Origin: an uncultured Oscillospiraceae bacterium
Lineage (GTDB): Bacteria; Bacillota; Clostridia; Oscillospirales; Acutalibacteraceae
DNA: 64,000 nucleotides
Direction: 5' to 3'
NCBI GenBank assembly: GCA_900549825.1
Contig: URQB01000007.1
Coordinates: 1-64,000 of the forward strand
Shown here in pieces: positions 23,526 to 31,300 of this stretch; positions within the stretch are counted from its first letter, which is position 1; the number at the start of each line of letters is the position of its first letter. A program made the translations under genes and the position numbers. A model generated the notes under the pieces. It saw nothing but the letters and a program-made list of their open reading frames with translations. It searched no databases and was not told the DNA's origin.

Positions 23526-25334
23526 GTGTTGCGCTTGCCGGCGAATAAAAAGCAGACGATGCTCAACGGCGCGATCACCCTGGTGATCACCACGCTCATC
23601 GTCAAGGTCATCGGCGTGCTCTATAAGATCCCGCTGACCGCCATGCTTGGCGAGGTGGGCCTTGGATATTTCAGCTCTGCGTATGACGTCTATACCCCGA
23701 TCGTCTCCATTTCCATGGCGGGTATCCCGATCGCGGTGGCCAAGATGGTGTCGCAGGATGTGGCGCTGCACCGCTACCGCAACGCCCGCCAGACCTACCG
23801 GGTGTCGTTTCGCCTGTTTATCATCATCGGCGTCGTCGGCACGGCGATCATGCTGCTGTTAGCTTACCCCTATGCCTTCTGGATCAGCAAGTCCCCCAAC
23901 ACGTTTTACAGTATCCTTGCGATTTCACCGGCAGTGTTTTTCTGCTGCGCAATGTCTATTTACCGCGGCTATTATGAGGGCCTGAGCAACATGGTGCCCA
24001 CCGGCGTTTCCCAGGTTATTGAGGCGCTCGGCAAGCTCGTGCTGGGGCTGCTGCTTTCTTATGGCGTCATCCGGGTTGGAAGGGCGCAGTTTGCCTCCGG
24101 TGGGGCTGTATTCGGCAAAGCGGTGCAGAATATGGATGAAGCCCTGGCAGAGATCTATCCGTATGCCGCGGCAGCAGCCGTCATGGGCGTTACGATCGGC
24201 ACGATGGTCGGCTTTATCTATCTGTTCCTGCGGTATAAAATCAAGGGAGACGGCTTTACGCGCACCGATCTTGTCAATTCCCCGAAGCCGCTCGGCGGCC
24301 AGGAGATCGCCAAGATGATGCTTGCGCTGGCCATCCCGGTCGTTGCAAGCTCGCTGATCACCAATGTGACCAATATCATCGACGCAGGCATGCTGCGCGC
24401 GCGGCTGGCCAGCATCATGAACGATCCGGAAACGGCCAGCGTGATGAAGGCGATGTATGCCGAATCCCTGATCGGGACCGGCACGCCGGATGACAGCGTG
24501 ACGGACTATCTCTACGGCTGCTATTCCGCCGCCATCAATTTTAAAAATCTTGTCCCGATGATTACGATGAATTTCGGCGTGAGCGCGCTGCCGATCCTTT
24601 CCGCCGCATGGGCAACGAAGGATCATAAAACCAGCCGGATCACCATAGAATCCGTTCTAAGGCTGACCCTGCTGATCGGCCTGCCCGCAGGGATCGGCAT
24701 GGCGGTGCTCGCGGAGCCGATTCTGATGATGCTCTACGGCAGTCGCCCATATCTGGTGCCTGTTGCCGTGCCGATTATGAAAGCGTACGGCTATTCAACG
24801 GCGCTGATGGCGCTCTCTGCGCCGATCACCAATATGCTGCAGGCGATCGGACGTACAGATGTGCCGGTGAAATCCCTCCTGATCGGCGCCGCGATCAAGA
24901 TCGTGGGCAACTATGTGCTCGTCGGCGTCCCCACGATCAATATCCAGGGCGCCCCGTATGCGTCCATCATGTGCTATGTCGTTGTGGTTGCAATCAACCT
25001 TTATTTCCTGCTGCACGTATCAAAGGTGCGCATCAATGTGATGTCCGTTTTTCTCAAGCCTGCGTTCTGTTCGATTGTGTGCGGCGTCGCCGCTTTTGCG
25101 AGCTATGGCATCTTGAATACGCTGTTGGGAAGCGTCTGGCCTGAAGGCGGTCTCTTTGGCGTAAGAATGCTCAGCACCGGTAACTTTTCCGCACTTGTGG
25201 CAATCGTGATTGCCGTGGCGTTTTATACGGTTGCGCTGCTGTTCAGCCGTGCAATTTCCAGGGATGACGTCTCTATGCTGCCAAAAGGAGAAAAAATTGC
25301 TAAAATACTTGAAAAATACGGCCTAATGGGGTAA
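23526..25334 (+). CDS. MOP-superfamily polysaccharide/lipid flippase (MurJ/SpoVB/YabM-like)
   Basis: A 602-residue protein with about 14 membrane helices, belonging to the MurJ/SpoVB branch of the MOP exporters (TLIVKVIGVLYKIPLTAMLG at the start; NFGVSALPILSA and MLYGSRPY later). It should flip an undecaprenyl-linked cell-wall precursor. In Bacillus the related yabM sits directly before mazG (yabN), as here, which supports the YabM relation. The start is uncertain: GTG 23526, TTG 23529 and TTG 23535 are all in frame near AGGATAGGAAG. Confidence 0.88.
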   Translation: MLRLPANKKQTMLNGAITLVITTLIVKVIGVLYKIPLTAMLGEVGLGYFSSAYDVYTPIVSISMAGIPIAVAKMVSQDVALHRYRNARQTYRVSFRLFIIIGVVGTAIMLLLAYPYAFWISKSPNTFYSILAISPAVFFCCAMSIYRGYYEGLSNMVPTGVSQVIEALGKLVLGLLLSYGVIRVGRAQFASGGAVFGKAVQNMDEALAEIYPYAAAAAVMGVTIGTMVGFIYLFLRYKIKGDGFTRTDLVNSPKPLGGQEIAKMMLALAIPVVASSLITNVTNIIDAGMLRARLASIMNDPETASVMKAMYAESLIGTGTPDDSVTDYLYGCYSAAINFKNLVPMITMNFGVSALPILSAAWATKDHKTSRITIESVLRLTLLIGLPAGIGMAVLAEPILMMLYGSRPYLVPVAVPIMKAYGYSTALMALSAPITNMLQAIGRTDVPVKSLLIGAAIKIVGNYVLVGVPTINIQGAPYASIMCYVVVVAINLYFLLHVSKVRINVMSVFLKPAFCSIVCGVAAFASYGILNTLLGSVWPEGGLFGVRMLSTGNFSALVAIVIAVAFYTVALLFSRAISRDDVSMLPKGEKIAKILEKYGLMG

Positions 25335-25377
25335 TATACTCATGTCGCATTTTTCCTGCATGCGGGGAGGGTTGCAA

Positions 25378-26187
25378 ATGATCAACGGCTTTGCGTTTAA
25401 AGATTTCTATGGGATCGACGATCTGCTCCAAATCATGTGGTGCCTGCGCTCCGAGGGCGGCTGTCCGTGGGACCGGGAGCAGACGCATGAGAGCATCAAA
25501 AAAAATCTGATCGAAGAAACCTATGAGGTCATTGAGGCGATCAATAAGCAGGACAAAGTCCTGCTCTGCGAAGAACTGGGCGATGTGCTCATGCAGGTCG
25601 TCTTCCATGCACAGATGGAAGCGGAGGCGGGTGCCTTCACCTTTGAAGACGTGGCGGACGGCGTGTGTAAAAAGTTGATCGAGCGGCATCCGCATGTGTT
25701 TGGCGAGGTTCAGGTAAAGGGCTCCGAGGAGGTTCTGCGCAATTGGGACGATATCAAAAAGCGCTCCAAGGGGCAGAAGAGCCAGACGGAGACAATGCTC
25801 TCTGTCCCGCGTGAGCTGCCGGCCCTGATGCGCGCCGCCAAGGTGCAGAAGAAGGCGGCCAAGGTGGGCTTCGACTGGCCGGATGTTTCCGGCGCGGTGG
25901 ACAAGCTGTATGAGGAAACCTCTGAGCTCAGCGGCGCGATCGAAAGCGGCAGCGAGGAAGAGATCGCCGAGGAATTGGGTGACCTGCTCTTCAGCGCGGT
26001 CAATGTTTCCCGTTTTGTCGACTGTGACGCGGAGGAAGCGCTCACAGCGGCCACGGATAAATTCATGCGCCGCTTTGCGCGCGTGGAGGAGAAGGCGCGC
26101 GAGCGCGGTCTCAAGCTGGAGGAGATGTCTCTGAGCGAACTGGACGGCCTGTGGGACGAGGCGAAGCTTGATTTGCTATCCAAATGA
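25378..26187 (+). CDS. mazG: Nucleoside triphosphate pyrophosphohydrolase MazG
   Basis: A 270-residue cytosolic house-cleaning enzyme that hydrolyses non-canonical NTPs to NMP and pyrophosphate. Both MazG domains are present: the first with CPWDREQTHESIKKNL and EETYEVIEAI...EELGDVLMQV, the second with EETSELSGAI...EELGDLLFSAVN, each with the EExxE...ExxD metal-binding pattern. ATG at 25378 follows GGGGAGG; the ATG at 25342 has no ribosome site. Lies between the flippase and hup. Confidence 0.93.
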   Translation: MINGFAFKDFYGIDDLLQIMWCLRSEGGCPWDREQTHESIKKNLIEETYEVIEAINKQDKVLLCEELGDVLMQVVFHAQMEAEAGAFTFEDVADGVCKKLIERHPHVFGEVQVKGSEEVLRNWDDIKKRSKGQKSQTETMLSVPRELPALMRAAKVQKKAAKVGFDWPDVSGAVDKLYEETSELSGAIESGSEEEIAEELGDLLFSAVNVSRFVDCDAEEALTAATDKFMRRFARVEEKARERGLKLEEMSLSELDGLWDEAKLDLLSK

Positions 26188-26243
26188 AATAATTGCTATT
26201 TCATGGATCAATAAAATATTTCTTAAAATGGAGGAAACCAGAA

Positions 26244-26522
26244 ATGAATAAGACAGAGCTTGTAAACGCAGTCGCCGAGAAGGCGGATTTTTCCAAGAAG
26301 GATGCCGATAAGGCCGTAGCGGCAGTGCTTGACAGCATTACCGACGCGCTTGCACAGGGCGATAAGGTTCAGATCGTTGGCTTTGGCACGTTTGAAGTGC
26401 GCGCACGCGCTGAGAAGCAGGGGCGCAATCCCAAAACAGGCGAAGCGATGATCGTTCCCGCTTCCAATCTGCCGGCCTTCAAGGCGGGCAAGGCGCTCAA
26501 GGAAGCTGTTGCAAAGAAATAA
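26244..26522 (+). CDS. hup: HU family DNA-binding protein
   Basis: A 92-residue nucleoid protein: MNKTELVNAVAEKADFSKK, the GFGTFEVRARAEKQGRNP arm with the DNA-intercalating proline region, and FKAGKALKEAV at the end. It bends DNA as a dimer. ATG at 26244 follows TGGAGG. Genes mazG-hup-rqcP in a row are a conserved clostridial arrangement. Confidence 0.97.
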   Translation: MNKTELVNAVAEKADFSKKDADKAVAAVLDSITDALAQGDKVQIVGFGTFEVRARAEKQGRNPKTGEAMIVPASNLPAFKAGKALKEAVAKK

Positions 26523-26602
26523 ATGTTGCAAAGAGTCAAGGCTGTGTGAGGATGCCGCACATCTCCGCCAGGCGGCGGGATGGGGCAGACCGGCGGCCTG
26601 GA

Positions 26603-26633
26603 GGGCAGGCGCGGGCGCCTGCCCTTATTTTTT
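26603..26633 (+). terminator. Intrinsic terminator between hup and rqcP
   Basis: GGGCAGGCG (26603-26611) pairs with CGCCTGCCC (26616-26624), followed by TTATTTTTTT. It suggests that rqcP is expressed mostly by read-through or from a separate promoter. Confidence 0.85.
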
Positions 26634-26651
26634 TGAGATGAGGTGATTCGA

Positions 26652-26894
26652 ATGAGACTGGATAAATACTTGAAGGTCTCGCGGCTGATCAAGCGCCGCA
26701 CCGTGGCAAACGAGGTTTGCGACGCCAAGCATGTGCTCGTCAACGGCAAGGTCGCCCGCGCTTCCTATGATGTAAAGATCGGGGATGAGCTGGAAATCAC
26801 AATGGGCGGCAATGTCCTGCGCGCGCGGGTGAAAAGCGTCAATGAATACGCAACGAAAAACGACGCTGCGCTGATGTATGAGCTGTTGAAATGA
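26652..26894 (+). CDS. rqcP: S4-domain RNA-binding protein RqcP
   Basis: An 80-residue S4-like domain protein (MRLDKYLKVSRLIKRRTVA, HVLVNGKVARASYDVKIGDELEI), related to Hsp15 and B. subtilis YabO. RqcP works with RqcH on the 50S subunit to add alanine tails to stalled nascent chains. ATG at 26652 follows GAGGTGA; the GTG inside that site is not used. In sporeformers yabP and yabQ usually follow, but here a gene of opposite strand does. Confidence 0.9.
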   Translation: MRLDKYLKVSRLIKRRTVANEVCDAKHVLVNGKVARASYDVKIGDELEITMGGNVLRARVKSVNEYATKNDAALMYELLK

Positions 26895-26971
26895 GCATTA
26901 CAGGATGCAAGATGAAGAGAATGGAAGTCGGATAACCGGCAGAAGAAGGCCGGCCTGTTTCAGAATGTATC

Positions 26972-27012
26972 AAAAACGCGCTGCAAAACCGTCTGTTTTG
27001 CAGCGCGTTTTT
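26972..27012. terminator. Bidirectional terminator between rqcP and the SDR gene
   Basis: An 18-bp stem (26972-26989 with 26995-27012) with A-run on the left arm and T-run on the right, so it can end transcription from both sides. It touches the stop codon of the SDR gene. Confidence 0.9.
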
Positions 27013-27803
27013 CAGTTGGGGCGGGGAAATTCTTTTGGAATGGCGGCCTGTTTCGGCTGCCGCCGGTGCTGCAAATGGTAGCTGACCGCAAGCACCGCGC
27101 GCTCCGGCAGGAGTCGCGCTGAGAATTTGGCAAGCTTCATCTGAACGCCTGGTATGATCAGCATCCTGCGGGCAAACATTTGCCGGACGGCATATTCCGC
27201 GATCTGGTAGCTCGGCTTGCTCGCAGGCGTAAAGGTGACATCCGCTTTCCGGTCGAATTCCGTATCCACCGGGCCGGGGCACAGCGCGCTGACAGAGACG
27301 CGGCTGTGCTGGTGCTGCAGCTCCTTCCAGATGGCAAGCGTCAGATGCAGCACATATGCTTTTGAGGCATAGTAGGCGGCCATCAGCGGCCCCGGCGCGA
27401 AGGCGGAGGCCGAGGAGATATTGAGGAGATACCCCGCATCCCGCGCTGCAAAATCCTTTAAAAAAAGCTTTGTCAGGATATGCACGGCGCGGATGTTGGT
27501 ATCGATCAGCTTCAATTCCTCCGTCAGGTCTGTCTTGTCGAATGCGCCGAATACGCCGAAGCCCGCGTTGTTGATGAGAATATCAATGTGCTCGCCCCGC
27601 ACCTGCTCGTACAGCGCAAAGCACTCCCGTTCCGAGGAGAGGTCCGCGCAGATGATCTGTACCGGTACAGGGAGCTGGTTCCTCAGCTCCTCCATGCGCT
27701 CCTCGCGGCGTGCAACCAGGATCAGCTCGCAGCCCATCGAGCCGAGCACATGCGCGATATCCCTCCCGATTCCGGAGCTCGCTCCTGTAATCAAAGCTTT
27801 CAT
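27012..27803 (-). CDS. Short-chain dehydrogenase/reductase
   Basis: A 263-residue NAD(P)-dependent oxidoreductase. The cofactor motif is TGASSGIG, followed by NNAG, a catalytic Ser in NISSASAF, and YYASK (Tyr and Lys). After the core, PGPVDTEF and a C-terminal variable segment match the classical SDR branch that includes DltE-like and YqjQ-like proteins. Substrate unknown. ATG at 27803 follows AAAGGATGG; two upstream in-frame ATGs are too close to that site. Stands alone on this strand. Confidence 0.9.
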   Translation of the reverse strand: MKALITGASSGIGRDIAHVLGSMGCELILVARREERMEELRNQLPVPVQIICADLSSERECFALYEQVRGEHIDILINNAGFGVFGAFDKTDLTEELKLIDTNIRAVHILTKLFLKDFAARDAGYLLNISSASAFAPGPLMAAYYASKAYVLHLTLAIWKELQHQHSRVSVSALCPGPVDTEFDRKADVTFTPASKPSYQIAEYAVRQMFARRMLIIPGVQMKLAKFSARLLPERAVLAVSYHLQHRRQPKQAAIPKEFPRPN

Positions 27804-27988
27804 ATGACCCATCCTTTCTTGTTTTTGCATGCAAAATCATATTTTAGTATTCCCGGAACAGGGCGAAAAGCAGGTTGACCGCGCTGTAAATGGCTGGGAT
27901 TGGCTGTTGTGCTTTTCGATGCGCATTGATTTCCGATTTTGATATGAATTGCACCATATTTTGAGCTAAATCAGGGGGAAAAGCAAAG

Positions 27989-28020
27989 GGCCCGGAAGCC
28001 ATATGGTTGGTTTCCGGGCC
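27989..28020 (-). terminator. Terminator of the GT2 / DUF6020-like operon
   Basis: A 12-bp stem with one G-T pair (27989-28000 with 28009-28020). The minus strand continues CTTTGCTTTT. The bases 27804-28052 contain no supported gene apart from this hairpin. Confidence 0.7.
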
Positions 28021-28052
28021 TGCGCGTTTCACTTGTTTTTGATGCGGAAGCC

Positions 28053-29906
28053 TTAGCCGGCGCTTTCCGCCTGCTGCTCCGGCTCCTTTTGACCGTTCGC
28101 TTCCTGACGGGGCTTTTGCGGTGTGAGGAAGGTAATACTGGCAAGGAACGGCAGGGTCGTAAACAGGCAGTAGATATAGCGGAATTCCGCATAGACCGGC
28201 GTGGAGATCATCAGTGTCAGGAATACGGCGACGGTCGGAATAAAGGCCGTCAGCAGCCAGGCCTTCCGCTTCACGATGCAGACGGCGCCGAGCGCGAAAA
28301 CAGCGAGCATATTCAGGCCGATGCTCCATACCATTCCATAGATCGGAATCGTCCGGTAGCTCGTAGCGGCATCGCGGACCATATTGTAGACGGGGCCGTC
28401 GATCAGCGGCGTGGTGGAGATGCCGAATTCGTTATCCACCGTATAGGTCCACACATTCCAGTACTGTACGTCCGGATACCAGTAGCCATAGGTCTGATCG
28501 GCCTGTGCCTTGATGATTTCTCCGGGGTATTTCAGCGCGAGGCGGACCCAGAGCTTGATATATTCCCCTCTGTATTCAGAAAAGGCCTGCTGATTGTCAT
28601 AACGGCGGATCAGATTTTTTACCGGATCGGAGATATAGGGGCGGTAGGCCTCTTTGATCTCTTCGACAGGCGCGAGCTTTTCGATCAGCTCGGTCTGCTC
28701 CTGCGTCAGCGGCTTATCGTCGGCGATCATACGGGAGATATGCTGCAGCGGGATGGAGAGCGCCTCCACCGTATCGACCGGGATCACCTGGAAGGCGGAC
28801 ATCACCGGCCCCAGCACCGTTAACACCACAATGACGCTCACAATGCCGGAGGCCAGTACGGGCAGCCAATGCTTGCGCAGCATCACAACGACAAACGGGA
28901 TGCAGAGCAGGAAAGCAAGAAAGCCGTTTGTGCGCAGCAGGCTCACGAAGATGCCGGTTACGGCGAACATGGGCAGGACCGGCCAGATGGGTTCTCCCCT
29001 GCGATATTTGGTCAGCAGCTTCCAGATGGAGATGACGAACAGCAGCACGACGCCGCCGAACAGGATATCCTTCCACATCGTGATGCTGTACATCGCATGG
29101 AAGGGAACCAGCGCAAAATAGGCAAGTACCGCGATACACCAGCCCGTTTTGGCGCCCTGATGATAAATTGTATGGATCAGATAGGAAAAGATCAGAGCCA
29201 TGACCGTCATCTGGAAGAAGGTGTAGGTGGCGATTCCGCCGCTCACCGTTCCGAAAATAGCATGTCCGATCGTGTATAACAGCTTGATGATCATGGTGTG
29301 CGTGAAGGGATGGTGATTGCTGTAGGGCCGGATACCAAGCACCTGATCCATCTGCCACACGGAATCGTTGGACAGAATGCCGGGAAAATAGGCGAGAAAA
29401 TAGGGCAACCAGCAGATCAAAATCATCAGGAAGCTGCACAGGAAGACGGCCCAGTTTTCCATAGGCTGCGCCTTGGTGCGGTTGATTGTAAATGTACCGC
29501 CGTATTCGTACAGACGCTGAAAAAAGAAATAAAAGAAAATGAAAAGTCCGGCAGCGATAAAAACGGTCAGCAGCTTCTGCTGCATCGGACTGTTCCGGAA
29601 ATCCTCCGTCTGGATGCCGTAGAAAAGGTTATCATATTTGCTATATCTTCCTAAAATAGCGGATATTGTGCATGCTACCGAGGAAATCAGGGCAAGGATC
29701 TGAATTTGTCTTGTCGATTGAAACCCATATTTTTGATAAAAGCAGAAGATACCGATCAGGAGAAACAGGCAAGCGCTGCTGGCCACACTCAGCTCCAGAA
29801 AGAGTGCTGCCGCCATGGTCGAAATGCAGGCCAAGAGGAAAAGCAGCGCGGTTCTGTTGGCCGCCGGGAGTCCGGTAGCCGGTTTTGCAGGTATTTTATT
29901 CGTCAT
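28053..29906 (-). CDS. Polytopic membrane protein, DUF6020-like
   Basis: A 617-residue protein with about 12-14 membrane helices. It has the PGILSNDS, NHHPFTHTMII, and MWKDILFG motifs that I associate with the DUF6020 family, whose layout (acidic residue in the first loop, His-rich second loop) resembles GT-C glycosyltransferases using polyprenyl-linked donors. A soluble external domain lies at about residues 370-500. It directly follows a GT2 enzyme (six bases apart), which suggests that the pair adds a sugar to a surface glycan or lipid. Family naming is from motif memory. Confidence 0.7.
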   Translation of the reverse strand: MTNKIPAKPATGLPAANRTALLFLLACISTMAAALFLELSVASSACLFLLIGIFCFYQKYGFQSTRQIQILALISSVACTISAILGRYSKYDNLFYGIQTEDFRNSPMQQKLLTVFIAAGLFIFFYFFFQRLYEYGGTFTINRTKAQPMENWAVFLCSFLMILICWLPYFLAYFPGILSNDSVWQMDQVLGIRPYSNHHPFTHTMIIKLLYTIGHAIFGTVSGGIATYTFFQMTVMALIFSYLIHTIYHQGAKTGWCIAVLAYFALVPFHAMYSITMWKDILFGGVVLLFVISIWKLLTKYRRGEPIWPVLPMFAVTGIFVSLLRTNGFLAFLLCIPFVVVMLRKHWLPVLASGIVSVIVVLTVLGPVMSAFQVIPVDTVEALSIPLQHISRMIADDKPLTQEQTELIEKLAPVEEIKEAYRPYISDPVKNLIRRYDNQQAFSEYRGEYIKLWVRLALKYPGEIIKAQADQTYGYWYPDVQYWNVWTYTVDNEFGISTTPLIDGPVYNMVRDAATSYRTIPIYGMVWSIGLNMLAVFALGAVCIVKRKAWLLTAFIPTVAVFLTLMISTPVYAEFRYIYCLFTTLPFLASITFLTPQKPRQEANGQKEPEQQAESAG

Positions 29907-29912
29907 GGCTTT

Positions 29913-30842
29913 TTAATCCCTTTTCTCTTTTTCTTGCAGATGCAGATAGAGCTCAAACATCTGCCGGTGTTTTGTCCGAATTGAATCCAGGATCAGCCCG
30001 CAGCTGAAAGAGAGCAGCGCGCACATGGCGCTGAAGCAGGATACGATCAGGGTTGGGAAGCGCGGCACCAGGCCCGTTTTGAAATAATCGATCAAAACAG
30101 GAATAAAGAATACGATCGCGAGAATGGCCAGAATCAGGGCAAACAGGCCGAAAAACTGGAGCGGCTTGTATTCGCGGAACAGCCGGAAAATCATTTTCAA
30201 CACCTTGAAGCCGTCGGAAAAAGTACTCAGCTTGGATACGCTGCCCTCCATGCGGTCGCGGTAGCCGATCGGTATTTCACGGATAGCGAGATTTTTATCG
30301 AGCGCATGAATCGTCATCTCCGTCTCGATTTCAAAGCCGGCGGAGAGTACCGGGAAGCTTTTCACAAAGCGGCGGCTGAATGCGCGGCAGCCGGTCATGA
30401 TATCCTTGACGTCGCTCTGGAAGATAAAATTAATCAGGCTCCGCACCATTTTATTGCCCAAATTGTGAAAGGGCCGTTTGTTTTCCGTAAAATAGGTGCT
30501 GGAGAGCCGGTCGCCAATGGCCATTTCCGCCTTGCCGTCCAGGACGAGCTGCGCAACCTTTACGGCGTCTTCCGCAGGATACGTGTCGTCACCGTCGACC
30601 ATGATGTAACAATCCGCTTCAATATCGCGGAACATGCTGCGCACAACGTTTCCCTTGCCCTGCTGAAATTCAGGCACGACCATTGCGCCATGCTCCAGCG
30701 CGATCTGCGCCGTTTTGTCGGAAGAATTGTTATCGTATACGTAGATATCTGCTTCCGGCAAATGCTTGTGGAAATCCTCGATCACGTTGGCAATCGTCAG
30801 TTCCTCGTTGTAGCATGGAACCAGAACTGCAATCTTATCCAT
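29913..30842 (-). CDS. GT2 family glycosyltransferase with C-terminal membrane helices
   Basis: A 309-residue enzyme resembling dolichyl/undecaprenyl-phosphate sugar transferases (DPM1/GtrB type). It has the GT-A fold start VLVPCYNEELTIANVI, the metal-binding DGDDTYP, the GCRAFSRRF acceptor region, and two membrane helices at about 228-300. It should move a sugar from a nucleotide donor onto a lipid phosphate, which the adjacent DUF6020-like protein could use. ATG at 30842 follows AGGAGG; a longer reading to 30956 would pass through the promoter. Confidence 0.88.
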   Translation of the reverse strand: MDKIAVLVPCYNEELTIANVIEDFHKHLPEADIYVYDNNSSDKTAQIALEHGAMVVPEFQQGKGNVVRSMFRDIEADCYIMVDGDDTYPAEDAVKVAQLVLDGKAEMAIGDRLSSTYFTENKRPFHNLGNKMVRSLINFIFQSDVKDIMTGCRAFSRRFVKSFPVLSAGFEIETEMTIHALDKNLAIREIPIGYRDRMEGSVSKLSTFSDGFKVLKMIFRLFREYKPLQFFGLFALILAILAIVFFIPVLIDYFKTGLVPRFPTLIVSCFSAMCALLSFSCGLILDSIRTKHRQMFELYLHLQEKEKRD

Positions 30843-30900
30843 TTTGCCCCAAATCCTCCTGAAAATAAATTTTGTAAGTATTTCCCCCAAAATCTGCTTT

Positions 30901-30929
30901 AGTATAGCATGCCTGTACGAAAAGGTCAA
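30901..30929 (-). promoter_or_regulatory. Promoter of the GT2 operon
   Basis: Minus-strand TTGACC (30924-30929) and TATACT (30901-30906), spacer 17. Confidence 0.8.
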
Positions 30930-30956
30930 ATGACCTGTAAGCGCTACGCATATCAC

Positions 30957-31300
30957 ACAATGTGCGCTTCTGGCCCGTTATTGTATTTTTTGAATCGCTC
31001 GCCATCTATTTTAAGCTTGATTTCTGATTTGACAGCCGACATAAAATTTGACAAAACAGGTTTATAATCCGAAACGAGGCGTTATATCAAAATGCTGGAT
31101 GCGCCTGCCGTGACCGAAGCGCAGCAAAAGGCAGCCTGAGAGAATCAAAACGGCGTCCAATAAACACACAAGCCCGGAAGGCCGCATGCATGCCCCGGGC
31201 TTGTTTTTACCTTGCAAACCGTTTTGCGGATCAAGGCGATTCTACAGATAACTTTTTACAAATGAATCACAGAAAACCTTCAGAATAGAATCATTTTAGA
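30957..31300. other. Gene-free region with a promoter-like box
   Basis: No supported gene on either strand. It contains two TTGACA boxes (31029 and 31048) and TATAAT at 31063-31068, but the spacings (28 and 9 bases) fit no single promoter. A 15-codon frame (ATG 31091, MLDAPAVTEAQQKAA) has only a weak ribosome site. A terminator lies at 31168-31208. Confidence 0.35.
31168..31208. terminator. Terminator in the region downstream of GH98
   Basis: ACAAGCCCGG (31168-31177) pairs with CCGGGCTTGT (31195-31204), with TTTTT on the plus strand. The only gene that would need it, the GH98 gene, is on the minus strand, where the downstream run GTGTGTTTATT is weak. The plus-strand polarity hints at a small transcript starting near 31070. 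Confidence 0.6.

Noticed and set aside
27844..28329. A 161-codon minus-strand frame at the end of the DUF6020-like gene
   Set aside because: It overlaps that gene in another frame, contains its terminator, and has no ribosome site.
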